Below are positions 1-11,700 of a stretch of DNA of 64,000 nt, in pieces. The stretch covers positions 15,611,925-15,675,924 of the forward strand of contig NC_049990.1 of the NCBI RefSeq assembly GCF_000003815.2, read 5' to 3'. A program made the position numbers and the translations under genes. Position 1 is the first letter of the stretch, and each line of letters starts with the position of its first letter. The notes below the pieces were generated by a model that ran no database searches, was not told where the DNA came from, and saw nothing but the letters and a program-made list of their open reading frames with translations. Source of the stretch: Branchiostoma floridae (lineage: Eukaryota; Chordata; Leptocardii; Amphioxiformes; Branchiostomatidae).

Positions 1-579
1 CTTTGATGGCTTCCAAGCATTAAAAGTTTGGGTATTCGGAGGCACTTAGTAGCCACGTTTCCTTTTCTAGCATTAGCAGCACAAGTTGACATTTTAGTGT
101 TTAGTCCAAATGTAAACAAAATCCCCCTTATGATGTAAATGTAAAAGAACATAGATGGTTAATAAAAAACATACATGCTTAGTCACAAAATATTTTTGTC
201 AAAAATTGTTGTGATGGAACAATTCTTACATTTGCTTTAGGAACTGTATGACTTGTATTGATGGAAACAAAGCATACATCCTAAGCTTTATTGAAAATTA
301 AATAGGAGTTGAGAATTTTCTTGAAAATTGAAAAATGAATAGAAAACTTTCTATAGAACCTACATGCCAGATTCATTCTTTCTTGGGATCCTCTTCCAAA
401 GTCTCCAGCAAAAAGGTCCCTGCAGTTTTCCAAAATTGCTGTTAGGGGGCTCAATTTATTTCTTCTATATTTCTTCTCCTTTTTAACACAAGAGCTAGAT
501 CTATCTTAGTATCTATCACCAAAAGATGATGTCTTTGTTAAGTGACAATTCTGATCTCTTCTGTTTTACTGCCCTATAG

Positions 580-792
580 GAGGGAGACTATTCCATTTCT
601 CTCAAGGCGTCCAACAGAAACAAACATTTCCGCGTGCAGAAGATTGACAGCGGCGGGCTGAAGATCGGGCAGCGGACGTTCATGACCATGGACGAGCTGA
701 TCGAGCACTACAAGCGGGCACCCATCTTCAACAGCCAGAGTGGAGAGGAGAAACTCTACCTGGTCAGACCCTTCTTCCCACAAGGGTCTTGA
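580..792 (+). CDS. Nck: Terminal exon of an Nck-family SH2/SH3 adaptor (C-terminal half of SH2 domain)
   Basis: A splice acceptor (polypyrimidine run, then AG at 578-579) opens a 70-codon exon ending in TGA at 790-792. The peptide has the landmarks of the second half of the Nck1/Nck2 SH2 domain: [17 protein letters not shown] (strands C-D), then [19 protein letters not shown] and EEKLYLV at the extreme C-terminus, as in vertebrate Nck, where the SH2 domain ends the protein. Nck proteins are cytosolic adaptors that link phosphotyrosine sites on receptors to actin regulators through three SH3 domains and this SH2 domain. The SH3 domains and the phosphotyrosine-binding FLVR-type arginine are encoded upstream, outside the window. 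The C-terminal extension FFPQGS is a few residues longer than I expect for vertebrate Nck. The family call is firm; Nck1 versus Nck2 cannot be decided because an invertebrate probably has one copy. Confidence 0.93.
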   Translation, partial: EGDYSISLKASNRNKHFRVQKIDSGGLKIGQRTFMTMDELIEHYKRAPIFNSQSGEEKLYLVRPFFPQGS

Positions 793-800
793 TGTGGCCG

Positions 801-937
801 GGTTAGGGAGAATATACAGCTTCATCGTACACCTGGTTAGGGAGAAAATACAACTTCATCTTACACCTGGTCAGGGAGAAAATACAGTTTCATCTCACAC
901 ATGGTTAGGGAGAAAATACAACTTCATCTCACACCCT
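801..937 (+). repeat. 34-bp tandem repeat, four copies, in the Nck 3' flank
   Basis: Four head-to-tail copies (801-834, 835-868, 869-902, 903-937) of a unit beginning GGTTAGGGAGAAAATACA. It starts nine bases after the Nck stop codon, so it lies in the presumptive 3' UTR. The last copy is one base longer and copies differ at a few positions. Confidence 0.9.
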
Positions 938-1021
938 GGTATAGGACTTTAAAGACCCCCTTTCCACTGCAAGGCGCTAAGCAAAATTTTGATTTGTTTG
1001 AGCTTGATTTTATAATTGTGT

Positions 1022-1250
1022 CAGCATAATGGTTAGGGTGTTCGGCCCAGAGCCCAGAGGTACTGGGTTTGAATCCCCTGACATGTTACTAATGTTGTGT
1101 CCCTCAGAAAAGCACGACTTTCCTCACTCCACCCAGATGTAAATATGGGTACCTGACTTCGGTTGGGGAGCTAAAAGGCAGTGGAAGGTAAGGGTTGGGC
1201 TCTGCCTTCTAGTATCGTGCCCTAGACACAGTGGATAACAACCCTTTGCT
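1022..1250 (+). mobile_element. tRNA-derived SINE
   Basis: A tRNA-like head with an A-box-like ATGGTTAGGGTG and a B box GGGTTTGAATCCC is followed by a fixed body (TTGTGTCCCTCAGAAAAGCAC, CTCACTCCACCCAG, GGGTACCTGACTTCGGTTGG). The same head and body recur inverted near 5.9-6.1, 42.0-42.1, 46.0 and 56.3 kb, which identifies a SINE family, not a tRNA gene. Confidence 0.8.
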
Positions 1251-3738
1251 ATTCTTTGAACAATCTTTGAAATATTTAGTCAATCAGTGGTCAAAGCCAA
1301 TAGTGGAAAGGGGATTTTGAATAGAAAATAAATCTTCAACTCACAGCGAACATTTGTACCTCATCCAAACACCCTAAGTACCACCTTCACTAAACAAACT
1401 ATACTCACAATCTTACTCACATTCGAAATGTGTATTTTTCACCCCCTTGTTGACAGTGGTTGATCCGGGTTGCCTTCACAAGCGCATGTTTCTTTTGGAA
1501 TTCACCACTGTCATATTAGGGGTCATAGCATTGTGAAGCACATTACATCTACAGCATGAAAAGAGTTAATAAAAATCTGTATCAGATTAAAAACATTAAT
1601 GTTTAGAATTTTTTTTCATTGAAATTATCATATTACAGATATCTGTCAAAAACAGACCAATCCTATAATTCATAAATAAAAGCATTAAGATGCAAATATC
1701 TGACTGACAAGCAAACCATTTTTTCATTGGTCAAACCACTAATTACTATTCTCTCATTGGTTAAAGTCTGAACAGTGCTAATTGTGATGGACAGTCAGGA
1801 TGGGTCTGAAACAAGGGTAAAAGATATAGTTTATTGTCTGTTGGTGACAAATTTCTAATGTGTTGGGATCACTGTTGGCAAATGTCTATCAAAGTAATCT
1901 AAGATACAAAAAAAAAATGTACCTACATTACGATGATATGTGTGTGTTGCTTATACCAGGTGAAGTCGTTAAAAACGTTTGATTGTTCAAACATGGTGAA
2001 GGTGGTTTAAAATTCTGACCGGAGTGGGGTGGAAAATAGAATTTAATGCAGAACTATGGACTCGAACTATACAATGTATTGTAAGTGCCTGCTTGAACTA
2101 AGATGCATAGCATTACTCGCTACTGACATTATACAAAATAGCTGTTGGCTCAAGTGATGGGACGAATGAAGATTATGATATATATATTAATGACCAGTGT
2201 ATATATTATTTCCCTATTCCGACATAGTTGTATGGATTTGTAGGGTTTAGCGAACGTGAAGTGATTATGAAACATAAGTCCTTGGACTGGATAGTCTAAT
2301 TAATATACATCAAATAGACAAAACATCAATGTTGTATTACACTAAAATAAGTGGTGATCCTTGTCTATAATTTACGTACAGTTGTTCACATATGTCTGAT
2401 GCCATCATTGTTGATATATTTTAACAAGAAGGAGACTCTACAGAAGCTGTATTGGTCCAGAAAATGTCCTCAAGAAATGATCGATCTTCGTCCTTACTAA
2501 TCGTGCTTGCTCGCATTGTACATACATTGCCAAAGCTGCCTTGTTTCCGTTTCTAATGCCTGAAAACTAAATCCCTTGCTCTTCTAGATCTGTACATGGA
2601 ATTCTACATCCGCACACAACCGCACAGAAACTGATGTCAAGAAAAGTCGACAAAACCTTTTTACTTGATAGTCTGACTACTAGAGGGATCTGATTATGCT
2701 TCAAATTAAATCTCCAACCGGATCTTTTGATTGGCCAGACCAGTATCCATGGGCCAATCAGAATGTCCATGGGCTGGGCTGAAACACTACTAGTATACAG
2801 TAACTACAATGTAGATTGGGAAGGTCCCAGATACTGTTTTGACCCATGGATACTTGAAAAAGACCATGGATACAGTCTTGCCAACCAAAAGGTCTGCTTT
2901 ACTGGCAGAAAAAAAGGAATCATGTTCAAGTACTGAACATTTACGATAAAAACCTACATTCAGTATTCTGTGACATTTATTACTTTTGTTCAAGCCCAGA
3001 GTGTGGCCACAGCTTTTGAAGAACACAGATACTGAAGAATTTCAAAAGTATCTCGGATTTAGAAATAGGTCTATGTAACCACTGTGGATGGAGTCTGGAA
3101 TAGGGGTGTCAGGATATCTGTATATTAGGTGCAAACTAGTGAATTCCAGGTACCATACACACTGTATGTAGCTCCGTCTATTTCTGAGTAAACCTTTTGG
3201 TTGGAATCGCTGTATAGCCCAACCAGTGACCATTCGTTTAGCGTACGGAAAGCCTGAAAACGTGATTTGAGGATTCTCCACTTATTTAATATATTAGGAA
3301 ATGTAATGTATGTTCTGCTTATAACTGCCAAAGTCACCAACGGTAGATAATCGAATCCAGTGTAAAAAAAAAAGGTTCCTGTACTCTCGATAATGTCCAC
3401 TTTTGTGCCATGATTCACACATCCTAGTTTTACCTCTAAGTGTACTTCATTCAGTGTAGAACTGCCTTTCACGTGATCAGTACCAGGTATGACTGTAGTT
3501 AGACAACAACCAGAGATATAACGTTATTATATATGAATATGTAGAACGGTAATTGCGAAGCACGAGAGTGACGTGCGCTCCACGCACCTGTACCCTACCA
3601 CTGTCGATCATGCCATGCCGACGCTGTAATCTTGTGGTTGAAATAAAATTTGTCTTTGAGCGAGCAGAATGCAATATTGTGTTTTTGTACTTACCTGTGA
3701 AGGAATAGATGACATTTATTTGAACAAAATACCTGTAG
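1251..3738. other. Non-coding stretch, nothing recognised
   Basis: No exon-like open frame with splice sites, and no element boundary I can support. Short ORFs on both strands around 2.6-3.7 kb show no family resemblance. A small hairpin pairs GATTGGCC with GGGCCAATC near 2730-2762. Confidence 0.4.
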
Positions 3739-4079
3739 GCCACACCAATTTTATTTGTTGTTTCTCGGATTTCCCGACCTTTTTTTCTGATTTGAAAAAA
3801 AAAAACAATTTTTCAAATTGATGGCCACACCTCGTGTTGACAAAATTTCACTGCCTCAACTTTTTCAAATTAACTATGGGCCTCAAATTCCAGTAGATGT
3901 ACGTGCCTATTTTGGACGGTACGTTTATCATTTTTCTTCAAACAACTAAATGTTGAAATTTTAGGTTTTCCTGTCCGATCTCTCCTACACCCAACTTTTT
4001 TTAAAGTTTTTTTTTTTTTCGTCTGACCGACCCATTTTTTTTCTGGAAAAATCTAAGAAACAACAAATGAAATTGGTGT
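3739..4079. mobile_element. MITE with about 30-bp terminal inverted repeats
   Basis: Left end GGCCACACCAATTTTATTTG pairs with the right end (reverse complement ACACCAATTTCATTTGTTGT) over about 30 bp. No coding capacity. Its ends resemble those of the cleaner TTA-flanked element at 31461-31775; the right end here is eroded, so the boundary is approximate. Confidence 0.6.
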
Positions 4080-5060
4080 TTCTGTAGCAGGTACTAAAGC
4101 AAATGGATTGCATTTAGAAATGGTCAGACATTTCAGACAGCATCTGCTGTCTTTAGTCAGTGACTGGCAAAAGACAGCAGATGTCTGAAAAGTCTGACTG
4201 TTTCAACATTCTATCCAGTTTCTTGTGTAACTGTTACAATGTACCTTGCATGTATTATTTACCTGGATGTGTAACCTTCATCAGTGATACCAAAATTACT
4301 TTGGTCCGAAATAAACTTCCAAAAAGTTGTAAAAATGAAAGACTCCAGACTTAAGTCCAAAGCAAGAATTCCAAAAGACTCTCCCTCCTTCCTTCTTAAA
4401 AAGCTAGGAGGAGGCAAACTGCAAGACACCTTTCTTAATGCATAACAAGATGAGCAATGGAAGATTCCATCCCCCTGTATAATGGTTTTGGTAAATTTCT
4501 TGCAAAATAATATCATCACACATCTATGTCCATTTTAGACATTACATTTAACCATGTGCCAAAGTTCATTTCCAGTCAGCCTCCTGAAGTTCAGTTACAC
4601 CTCAGGCCAGGAACAAACTTAGACCTGAGCCAGTGGGACCAAAGTTGAATACACACCAAGACAAACAAACATAAAACTAAAAACAATGCCTCTTTTCATA
4701 GAGGTAAAAATTCCTCATAGTCATAGCTTCATTTTAAAGCAACAAAGACTTCATTCTGAAACTTAGGAGTACCTGTGATGTCAAAAGTGACCTGTAAAAA
4801 GCGCCACCTAACGGTTGTTATAAGAAGGTCAACTACAAACTACATGCTACAAACCCCCTTAATTATCCCACCCTGGGGACTCAAACTCCAAAGGCAAGTA
4901 TTTTGGTTACATATATAATATTTGTAAGAATCTCTTCTCTTTTCATCCCATCCCCTGTTCATTTTGATTTACTTGTTGAAAATTTACTACCATACTTTGT
5001 GTCACCTACAGGAGAGCAGGAGTTTGAGGGCTTTAATATGCAAGTCAACCAAGAAACTCA

Positions 5061-5358
5061 TACTCTCCCAGCAGAGGTTGAGTCGCAGAGATATAGTAGT
5101 AGTCGGGAAATTTACTGCCACAACCGAGTTTATGGGGTGTTGTTTGTCCCGACTGGCAAACAGGAAACATCCCGCAGCACGCGGCAGAAACCCTCAACTC
5201 CCGTAGCACACTTAGCACTTAGTTACAGCGCCCTAAATGTGTCAAAGTGATTAGAGTTAAAAGGCTTGTACCACTCCGTTCTGTAGCAGAAGTAAGAGGA
5301 GCAGACCTGTAAATTTCCTGACTACTACTACCACGACTCAATCTCTTCATGGAGAGTA
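5061..5358. mobile_element. MITE with about 50-bp terminal inverted repeats (TACTCTCC family)
   Basis: The left end TACTCTCCCAGCAGAGGTTG and the right end (reverse complement TACTCTCCATGAAGAGATTG) pair, and the similarity continues through a GTAGTAGTC...GGAAATTTAC block. A single end of the same family lies at about 22615-22680. The open frames inside it are incidental. Confidence 0.65.
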
Positions 5359-5917
5359 CCGCCAATTTGAAAAAAGAGATCTATAACTACAAAAAAGAAA
5401 GGAATATATGAAATTCATGCAAAGTTGCCTATTGATAGATTTATTGATTTACATGCATAAATGAAAAAGGCAAAGAATCTAAAAGAGACCTGAGACATAC
5501 ATGTATGTAGCCCGCTGGTGTACAATCAGCCAGAAAAGGACGAGGCCAGGTAAGTTTGTAAGGTAAAGATGGCAGGTATGTCTCATTTGGTTTGCTTCTA
5601 TTTCAGCTTACCACATGAAATGGTTGTTAAGTTGTTTAATATAATCTTTCTTTATGTGTAAACATTGCAGTATAATAATATGAGAAGGTGGAGGTGATTT
5701 TGTAGGGAAATAAGTCAAACAACCAGAAACATACAGCAGTCCATATTCCGAGCACTCTTGATTTTATTACTCTTCAGAATACTGTTGGAAATACAATGTA
5801 CTCCCTCACCTGCAATGCATTACCAAAGCTGTTTTCAAACTGCAATATAATACTATCATGTGGTATCAAAAATGAAAATAAATGTCAGCAATATGCAACA
5901 AATCCATGAAAGGTAGA

Positions 5918-6080
5918 GCTGAAGGTAGCCCCATAGCCTTTTTAAGGCCAAAGACAGGTACCCATTTTGACACCTGGGTGTAAAGAGGAAAATGGTGTAA
6001 AGATCAGTGGCATGTCAGGATTTGAACCACGGACATCTGAGTTCTGAGCCAAACAGTCACCCTAAGCAATTACACCAACA
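5918..6080 (-). mobile_element. tRNA-derived SINE (inverted copy)
   Basis: Read on the - strand it has the B-box-like GGTTCAAATCCTGACATGCC, then the CTTTACACCATTTTCCTC and CACCCAGGTGTCAAAATGGG body shared with the copy at 1022-1250. The A-box end is at the high-coordinate side. Confidence 0.7.
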
Positions 6081-6426
6081 CGACAACATGTTTCTATGAA
6101 TATACATTGTAGAGTAGAAGATGAAAGTAAATGATCAAATACCTTTAGTTAGTGTAATACCAATCCATGAAATACAAGAATGGGTGATATTTTATTAATA
6201 AATGATACTATTTGCTATTTATCCCATTGCTTTCTTATACACATCAGGAAATAAAACAAGGTCCTTCTTCATGTCATTGCCTTGTTCCAATAAGGAACTT
6301 CACATGTCTGATACTTCTAAATGCACAGTATGAAATGGTGCACTGCATTGAATCAAATCTCTATATTCACATGTTCCATATTTTCTTGATTAAAGTACAA
6401 ACCCTTGATTTTGGGCAAGTTCCAGA

Positions 6427-6795
6427 CAAATTTGCCCGACTGAAATGTAAAGTTAGTAGAACTGAAATTGATTAGAAACTTGACACGTTTTCAGCTACAG
6501 CCTGAGCTTTTTTCAACTTGGCTCATTATCTAACACAGTCGTACTAATGTAGTATACTAGAGAAGAACTTCTACTTTTCCAATATGTACTTTTTGTCTTT
6601 TCTGACTTGACAAATTTGCCCCACTGAAACAAAAGTTAGTAGAACTGTACTTGGTTAGAAACTAGCACACGTTTTCAGCTACAGCCTAAGCTTTTTTCAA
6701 CTTGGCTCATTATCTAACACAGTCGTACTAATGTAGTATACTAGAGAAGAACTGATACTTTTCAATACTGTTGTACTTTTTGTCTTTTCTTAGGC
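6427..6795. repeat. Tandem duplication, two copies of about 184 bp
   Basis: Copy 1 starts at CAAATTTGCCCGACTGAAAT (6427) and copy 2 at CAAATTTGCCCCACTGAAAC (6611). The shared core runs from GTTTTCAGCTACAGCCT to TACTTTTTGTCTTTTCT. The copies are highly similar apart from small indels. Confidence 0.88.
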
Positions 6796-7008
6796 CTCAA
6801 ACCCTGCCCTCCAACACTGCAACATGCTTTTAGCAATAAATGCAATAACTTACAATGTATATTTTGCTTACATATTAGCCACACTGACTTAATTTTATGA
6901 CTTGACATCCACACACAGATTGATTTTCGCCTGTTCTAAGAACACTGGCCACATGTGAACCAATAGCATCCATCAGTCAATCAGCATTTTATGCTTGCCA
7001 CAGAGGAT

Positions 7009-7265
7009 CTGCTCTCCAGGGTAAGGGCACATGGTCGGATCATAGGGCCACAGCTCCCATAATTGTTCTCCAAGAAACAATAAAATGGCGACAAATGTCT
7101 CTTGCATTCTTACTAGAGGCGAGCATAAGACAAGCCTTGACCGGGATGTTTAGTCCTGTCACTTAGCAGCATTATTTTCTACAGGATTTTTTTTGGCCTT
7201 GTGCAATAGTTTTGTGGTCTACGGAAGATGTCATCCATAAAATTATGTCAACATGGCCTAACCTT
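7009..7265. repeat. Dispersed repeat family copy 1 (CTCCAGGGTAAGG family)
   Basis: Runs from CTGCTCTCCAGGGTAAGGGC to GATGTCATCCATAAAATTAT. A near full-length copy is at 48608-48907 and a tail fragment (GATGTCATCCATAAAATTAA) at about 46300-46345. No coding potential and no clear inverted termini; type unknown. Confidence 0.75.
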
Positions 7266-7696
7266 CTCAAACAATATTTTGCTACTGTAACAATTCTTTT
7301 TCCCTTAACTTATGGCACAGCGTGAATTCCTGAACAAGCCTTGATATTGCATGGCTTATTTCCCCGTTGCACTTTCCAAGTCTTACGTGTATCTGTCATG
7401 CATGCCCTGTAAAAGAAAAGAACAACAGTTCACAGCATTAGTCTTTAGATTTAGGTTTATTGAAATTTATCAGGGGGCTCTCATCATGGAGAGATAAGTG
7501 AGTCTAAGGTTACACAGCTGGCAGTCCACTGTTGATATAGAATGCACTTCAGTATGTTAAATGCCTTACTGTTGGGCCGTCTTACTCTTGACTGATGTTT
7601 TTCAAGTTACCATGATTATTCCTGTCACAAACTGAAGCACTGATTCTACAAAGCCAAAAAATGGCCTGCCGACCCTCCCCCACATGGTTGGGAGTA

Positions 7697-8262
7697 CAGT
7701 CAAACTTGTATTAGCGGCCACCTTTGCATAGTGACCACCTGGCCATTGCGGTCACTTTTTGTCGGTCCCTTAGACCTTTTTCCATTGACCTAAGCATTAA
7801 GAAATAGTCTATAGCGTCCACCTGTCCAAGATGGCCACACGATATCTGGTCACGTAGATACAGAAACACTGCCTATTGTGGTCATACAGTGGCCGTATGT
7901 CACCCTGCGCCCAGTCTAAAATTGTAGTTTGCGAGGATTTGGAGTCCCTGACAGGGTCATTTTGGGTGGTAGAGGAAGGTACGCGTGCCTTGGACATTAA
8001 AGTGCAAGTCTTTGTCGGCGAATTTACCAACATTCCGCATGGCAATATGAATCATTTTCGGTAGATTTGACTTTGGCAGGGTAAGTTGAATTCTAAAACG
8101 ATCAAGACAATGTTACTTGGTGAGAAAGATTAGTGGATACTGAAATCATGTGTAACTTTGATATTGGTCGAGGTGATTAACATCTTCTCTATATTGGCCA
8201 CCTGTCTATAGTGGCCACATTTCTCCAGTCCCTTTACTGGCCGCTATAGACAGGTTTGACTG
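7697..8262. mobile_element. Non-autonomous DNA transposon, CAGTCAAAC termini with TA target duplication
   Basis: Starts CAGTCAAACTTGTATTAGCG and ends TATAGACAGGTTTGACTG, an inverted repeat of about 28 bp (arms share GTCAAAC...TAGCGGCCA), flanked on both sides by TA (7695-7696 and 8263-8264). The 566-bp interior has no transposase. A TA duplication fits Tc1/mariner-type mobilisation, but the terminal sequence alone does not prove the superfamily. Confidence 0.8.
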
Positions 8263-8694
8263 TACTTTGGGACGGTAGTTGGCTACCAGGTGTTCTGGTG
8301 TTCAGCGTGGTTGGCTGTGTTCTGGTTAGTCCGAATTGGAATTAATGTTTTGAAATGTTCAAAACATTTGGCTTTGGACGAGAGGTCTGGAATGGGTTGG
8401 CTGGTGGTTGACAGGTGGTTGGGAGTAATAGTCAGTAGTGGTCAAGGAGTCAAATTCGACACCTGAACTAAAAATTAGTCAGAGTGCTTCCGACGGTATC
8501 CAACCTACCATAAATGATTAGTAGTGGGAAGCCGCCATGTGTAACCAGTGCTTTAGATACAACTCAAATAGATATCCAGGGCACCACAGAATAGGGCCAT
8601 TAATACTGAGACTCAGTCTCTTTGCTGAAATACAGTTGGAAATGAATAAAGAATATCTCTTAATTTTTTCTGAAGACAAAAATTTGTCTAACCT

Positions 8695-8759
8695 TTAATC
8701 CATCTTCATCCTCTTTGGCGGACTGCTGGTGCTTTCGTCTCCTTCTCTCTTCCTGGAAG
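8695..8759 (-). CDS. Exon 5 (terminal) of the unrecognised nuclear-protein gene
   Basis: The acceptor CAAATGCAG is followed by 65 nt. Entering in phase 1, it reads SRKREGDESTSSPPKRMKMD and then TAA (8697-8695). The other two frames give less plausible products. No AATAAA was seen directly downstream on this strand. Confidence 0.62.
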
Positions 8760-11700
8760 CTGCATTTGTTGATAGATCAATATACTTTTGAAACTGGTTA
8801 GATAGAAGAAGAAGAACTTTATTGCACGACAATTGTATATGATACAATGTATGGCAACAACTATAACACTAAGTACAAAACAATGGTATAGGATAAAGCT
8901 TAGCAACATAGTTAACATAACAATAAGGGCTAACATAATTCTTTGGTATTACAATGGAGTAGGCTAATCATTAGTAACGGTATTTTTTCTTATAGCAAAG
9001 CAGTCCTTGATATATTTGCCTATTTTTGCATTATGGGAGTTCTGACATTTAAAGATATATATAAATCTGTTTGTGGCATCAAGTTTCTTGAAATCTGTTG
9101 TACTCGATTCGAGAAATATAAATAATTCATTACGTAAACTAGCGTATCTAGAACATTTCATTATAAATGGAAATTCATCTTCAATATGCTTTAGATATGA
9201 GACATTACGATTTACCCATTTGTACATTTTCACAATCAAGGATAGAAATCCGGTTGAGATCCCAAGTCTCTGGCAGATAAATTGCCCGGGCTAGGATAAA
9301 CCCCTAATGCTTTTCTCAACTGAACTTGCAGCTTTCTGAAGACACAAAACATTCAAGTGACATTTTTTAATCTCAGACTGTTATGTCACCGGGTGGTTTG
9401 GATGACTCCTGGCTGAATTTGCAATTCCATCACTAATACCATTATCCAGCTGAGGAAACAATTACACAAATGTGTAACCTGTTTTATGTCATACCTGTGA
9501 CGCGAAAACGTTCGATACGGGTGTTTCGGACCGGCTGATAACTTTCCGTACGGCCCGGGGTTATCACACGGGCTCCATTCGAATAAATCGAACTGTTTCG
9601 AGTGGGCCGAGTACGGCGCCATCGAAAGTTCGAATACCTGATTCGGACGTTGGAACATTTCTGTTGCAACGCTGTTTTTTTCGAGGGCACCAAATTTGTT
9701 CAACTTCTGGCGCATTTCGCATCAAAACATGGGTTTTCTTAGGTGGGTATGACATAAAATAAAATACAACACGGTATATTCCGCATCACCCTCGGTCTCA
9801 GCCCTCCCGCGGGTCGGATCACCCTCCGGCCCTCGGCCGTCGGGCGATCCGACCCGTGGTCGGGCTGATACCTTGGGCGATACGGAATACACCGTGTTGT
9901 ATTCTATATGTACATTTTTGCACTATGAAGGGAGAGTCTGACTATAGTTTCGATTACTTTCCTTATATCATGAAAAGAGTTAGACAGAACAGACCTTCAT
10001 ACAGGTCCTCCATGTCATCATCATAGATGTAGCCTTGCAGGTACGCCGGCGTCTGAAAAGATAATTTTCTCAATATTATGATAAGTTCATGTCAAAACAT
10101 GCTATAAAGTGCATCTTTTCTGGGTGGCAAATGTGGTCCCTTGCAAATTGAAACATCACTGATAGTTTACAGTCTACTAGTGTGACCTCAATTAATAATG
10201 TTGTTAGGTTGGAAAGACCTAATGGATAACAAGGTTCCTTTTATACAACAATCATCTACAACGACAGCCAGCGTACTACGTTTCGATAAAAATTAAAAGC
10301 TATGTTGATTCGATCATATGGATGACGTCCATGCACTCATTCGTTTCTAAAAAAGTTTTTGACCATACAGTAAATCATATAAACTAGATGCTGCAAAATG
10401 TGCTGAAAATGACCAAAAAAATATTGACAAAAGAAATGCTGAATGGAAAGTCCATACCAAAGTCAATGAATAATTTATGATTGTTCGGTATACCCTACTG
10501 TGTGTCAGTCATTTCTTATATTGCAGAAGCAACTTTTTTTAATAATTTTTTTATTTGCATGCTCACATCATCCCTGAGGCTGTCATCCATATGATTGAAT
10601 CATCATGACCCAACTTAGGATCTCAAAAGAAGTTCATGTCCAATCACAAAATGATCTGTGCATAGTTTTGATTTAAACACCACATTAGATTTGGCATCTC
10701 AGGTGGGTGGTTTCCATGGTAAAAGAGAGGTTTGAATGTGTAATAATTCAAAGTCTTTATGACACCAGAATATAACAATCTTCTATTAATTTCAATAATA
10801 ATAGTATCATACAATGAACACAGACATTTGCGCCAGATATACACCCTTCTGATATTATTGAACAATTGATCTGTGAGTAGATCTATCATTATTGAATGTA
10901 ATCAGACAAATGTTATCATTTGATTTCATTGGTGTCTGGAACACTTTAAGAAAAAACAGTAAAGAAAAATATTCTTTACATGCCAATACAATGTGTGCCT
11001 TACCCCTTGTAAAACAATAGACATCATCAGTGACCTTTTGACAGCAAAATACAACATTGTCAAGCAGCGATTAGGAAATAAAGGAAAAAAAATTGGAATG
11101 AATCAGATGTTACTCGGTTAGTGAGTCACAAGCAATAAAATGCACAGAAATTATTATTCAGAGTCTGATATGATCTGCCAAAATTGATAATGAGATCTTA
11201 AAGCAAAGGTTTAAATTCCATATTTTTTTTGGCGCAACTTACACGTTACTAAGTTCAGTGCACCAAGGAATCAGCATTGCAATGCCAGATTAGAAATTGA
11301 GCTTGCAAATTGAACATCTCAATTTTTTATTTTCTTCCTAATAGGTCAATCATTCATACTATTAAATCATTCACTGCCGAATAAAGACATAATAAATACA
11401 TTGATCTCGATGTCAGAGTAAATTTTCTTCAGGGCATAGCCTGGTGTGGTTTGTTCTTATACCTATATTCTAGTTCAATATGCACCAAAGAAGATTTGGA
11501 AGCTTTGACCCCCAGAGGAAGGGAGTGTGTGGAGTACTGGAGAAGGAGAGTGTAGTAATGACACGAAAGAAGAAGAAGAAGTTAAATATTCAAATGCCAA
11601 ACTTGTTTTGCTAGAACTGGTGTCAGGCTGCTTGGTAAGGAAAGCAAGCCAGTTTGGTAGAGTTAGCTTAGCTTGGGCACCATCCTCCATAGTAACTGCT

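Noticed and set aside
1022-1100. A functional tRNA gene
   Set aside because: The cloverleaf fails and the same head with the same non-tRNA body recurs several times.
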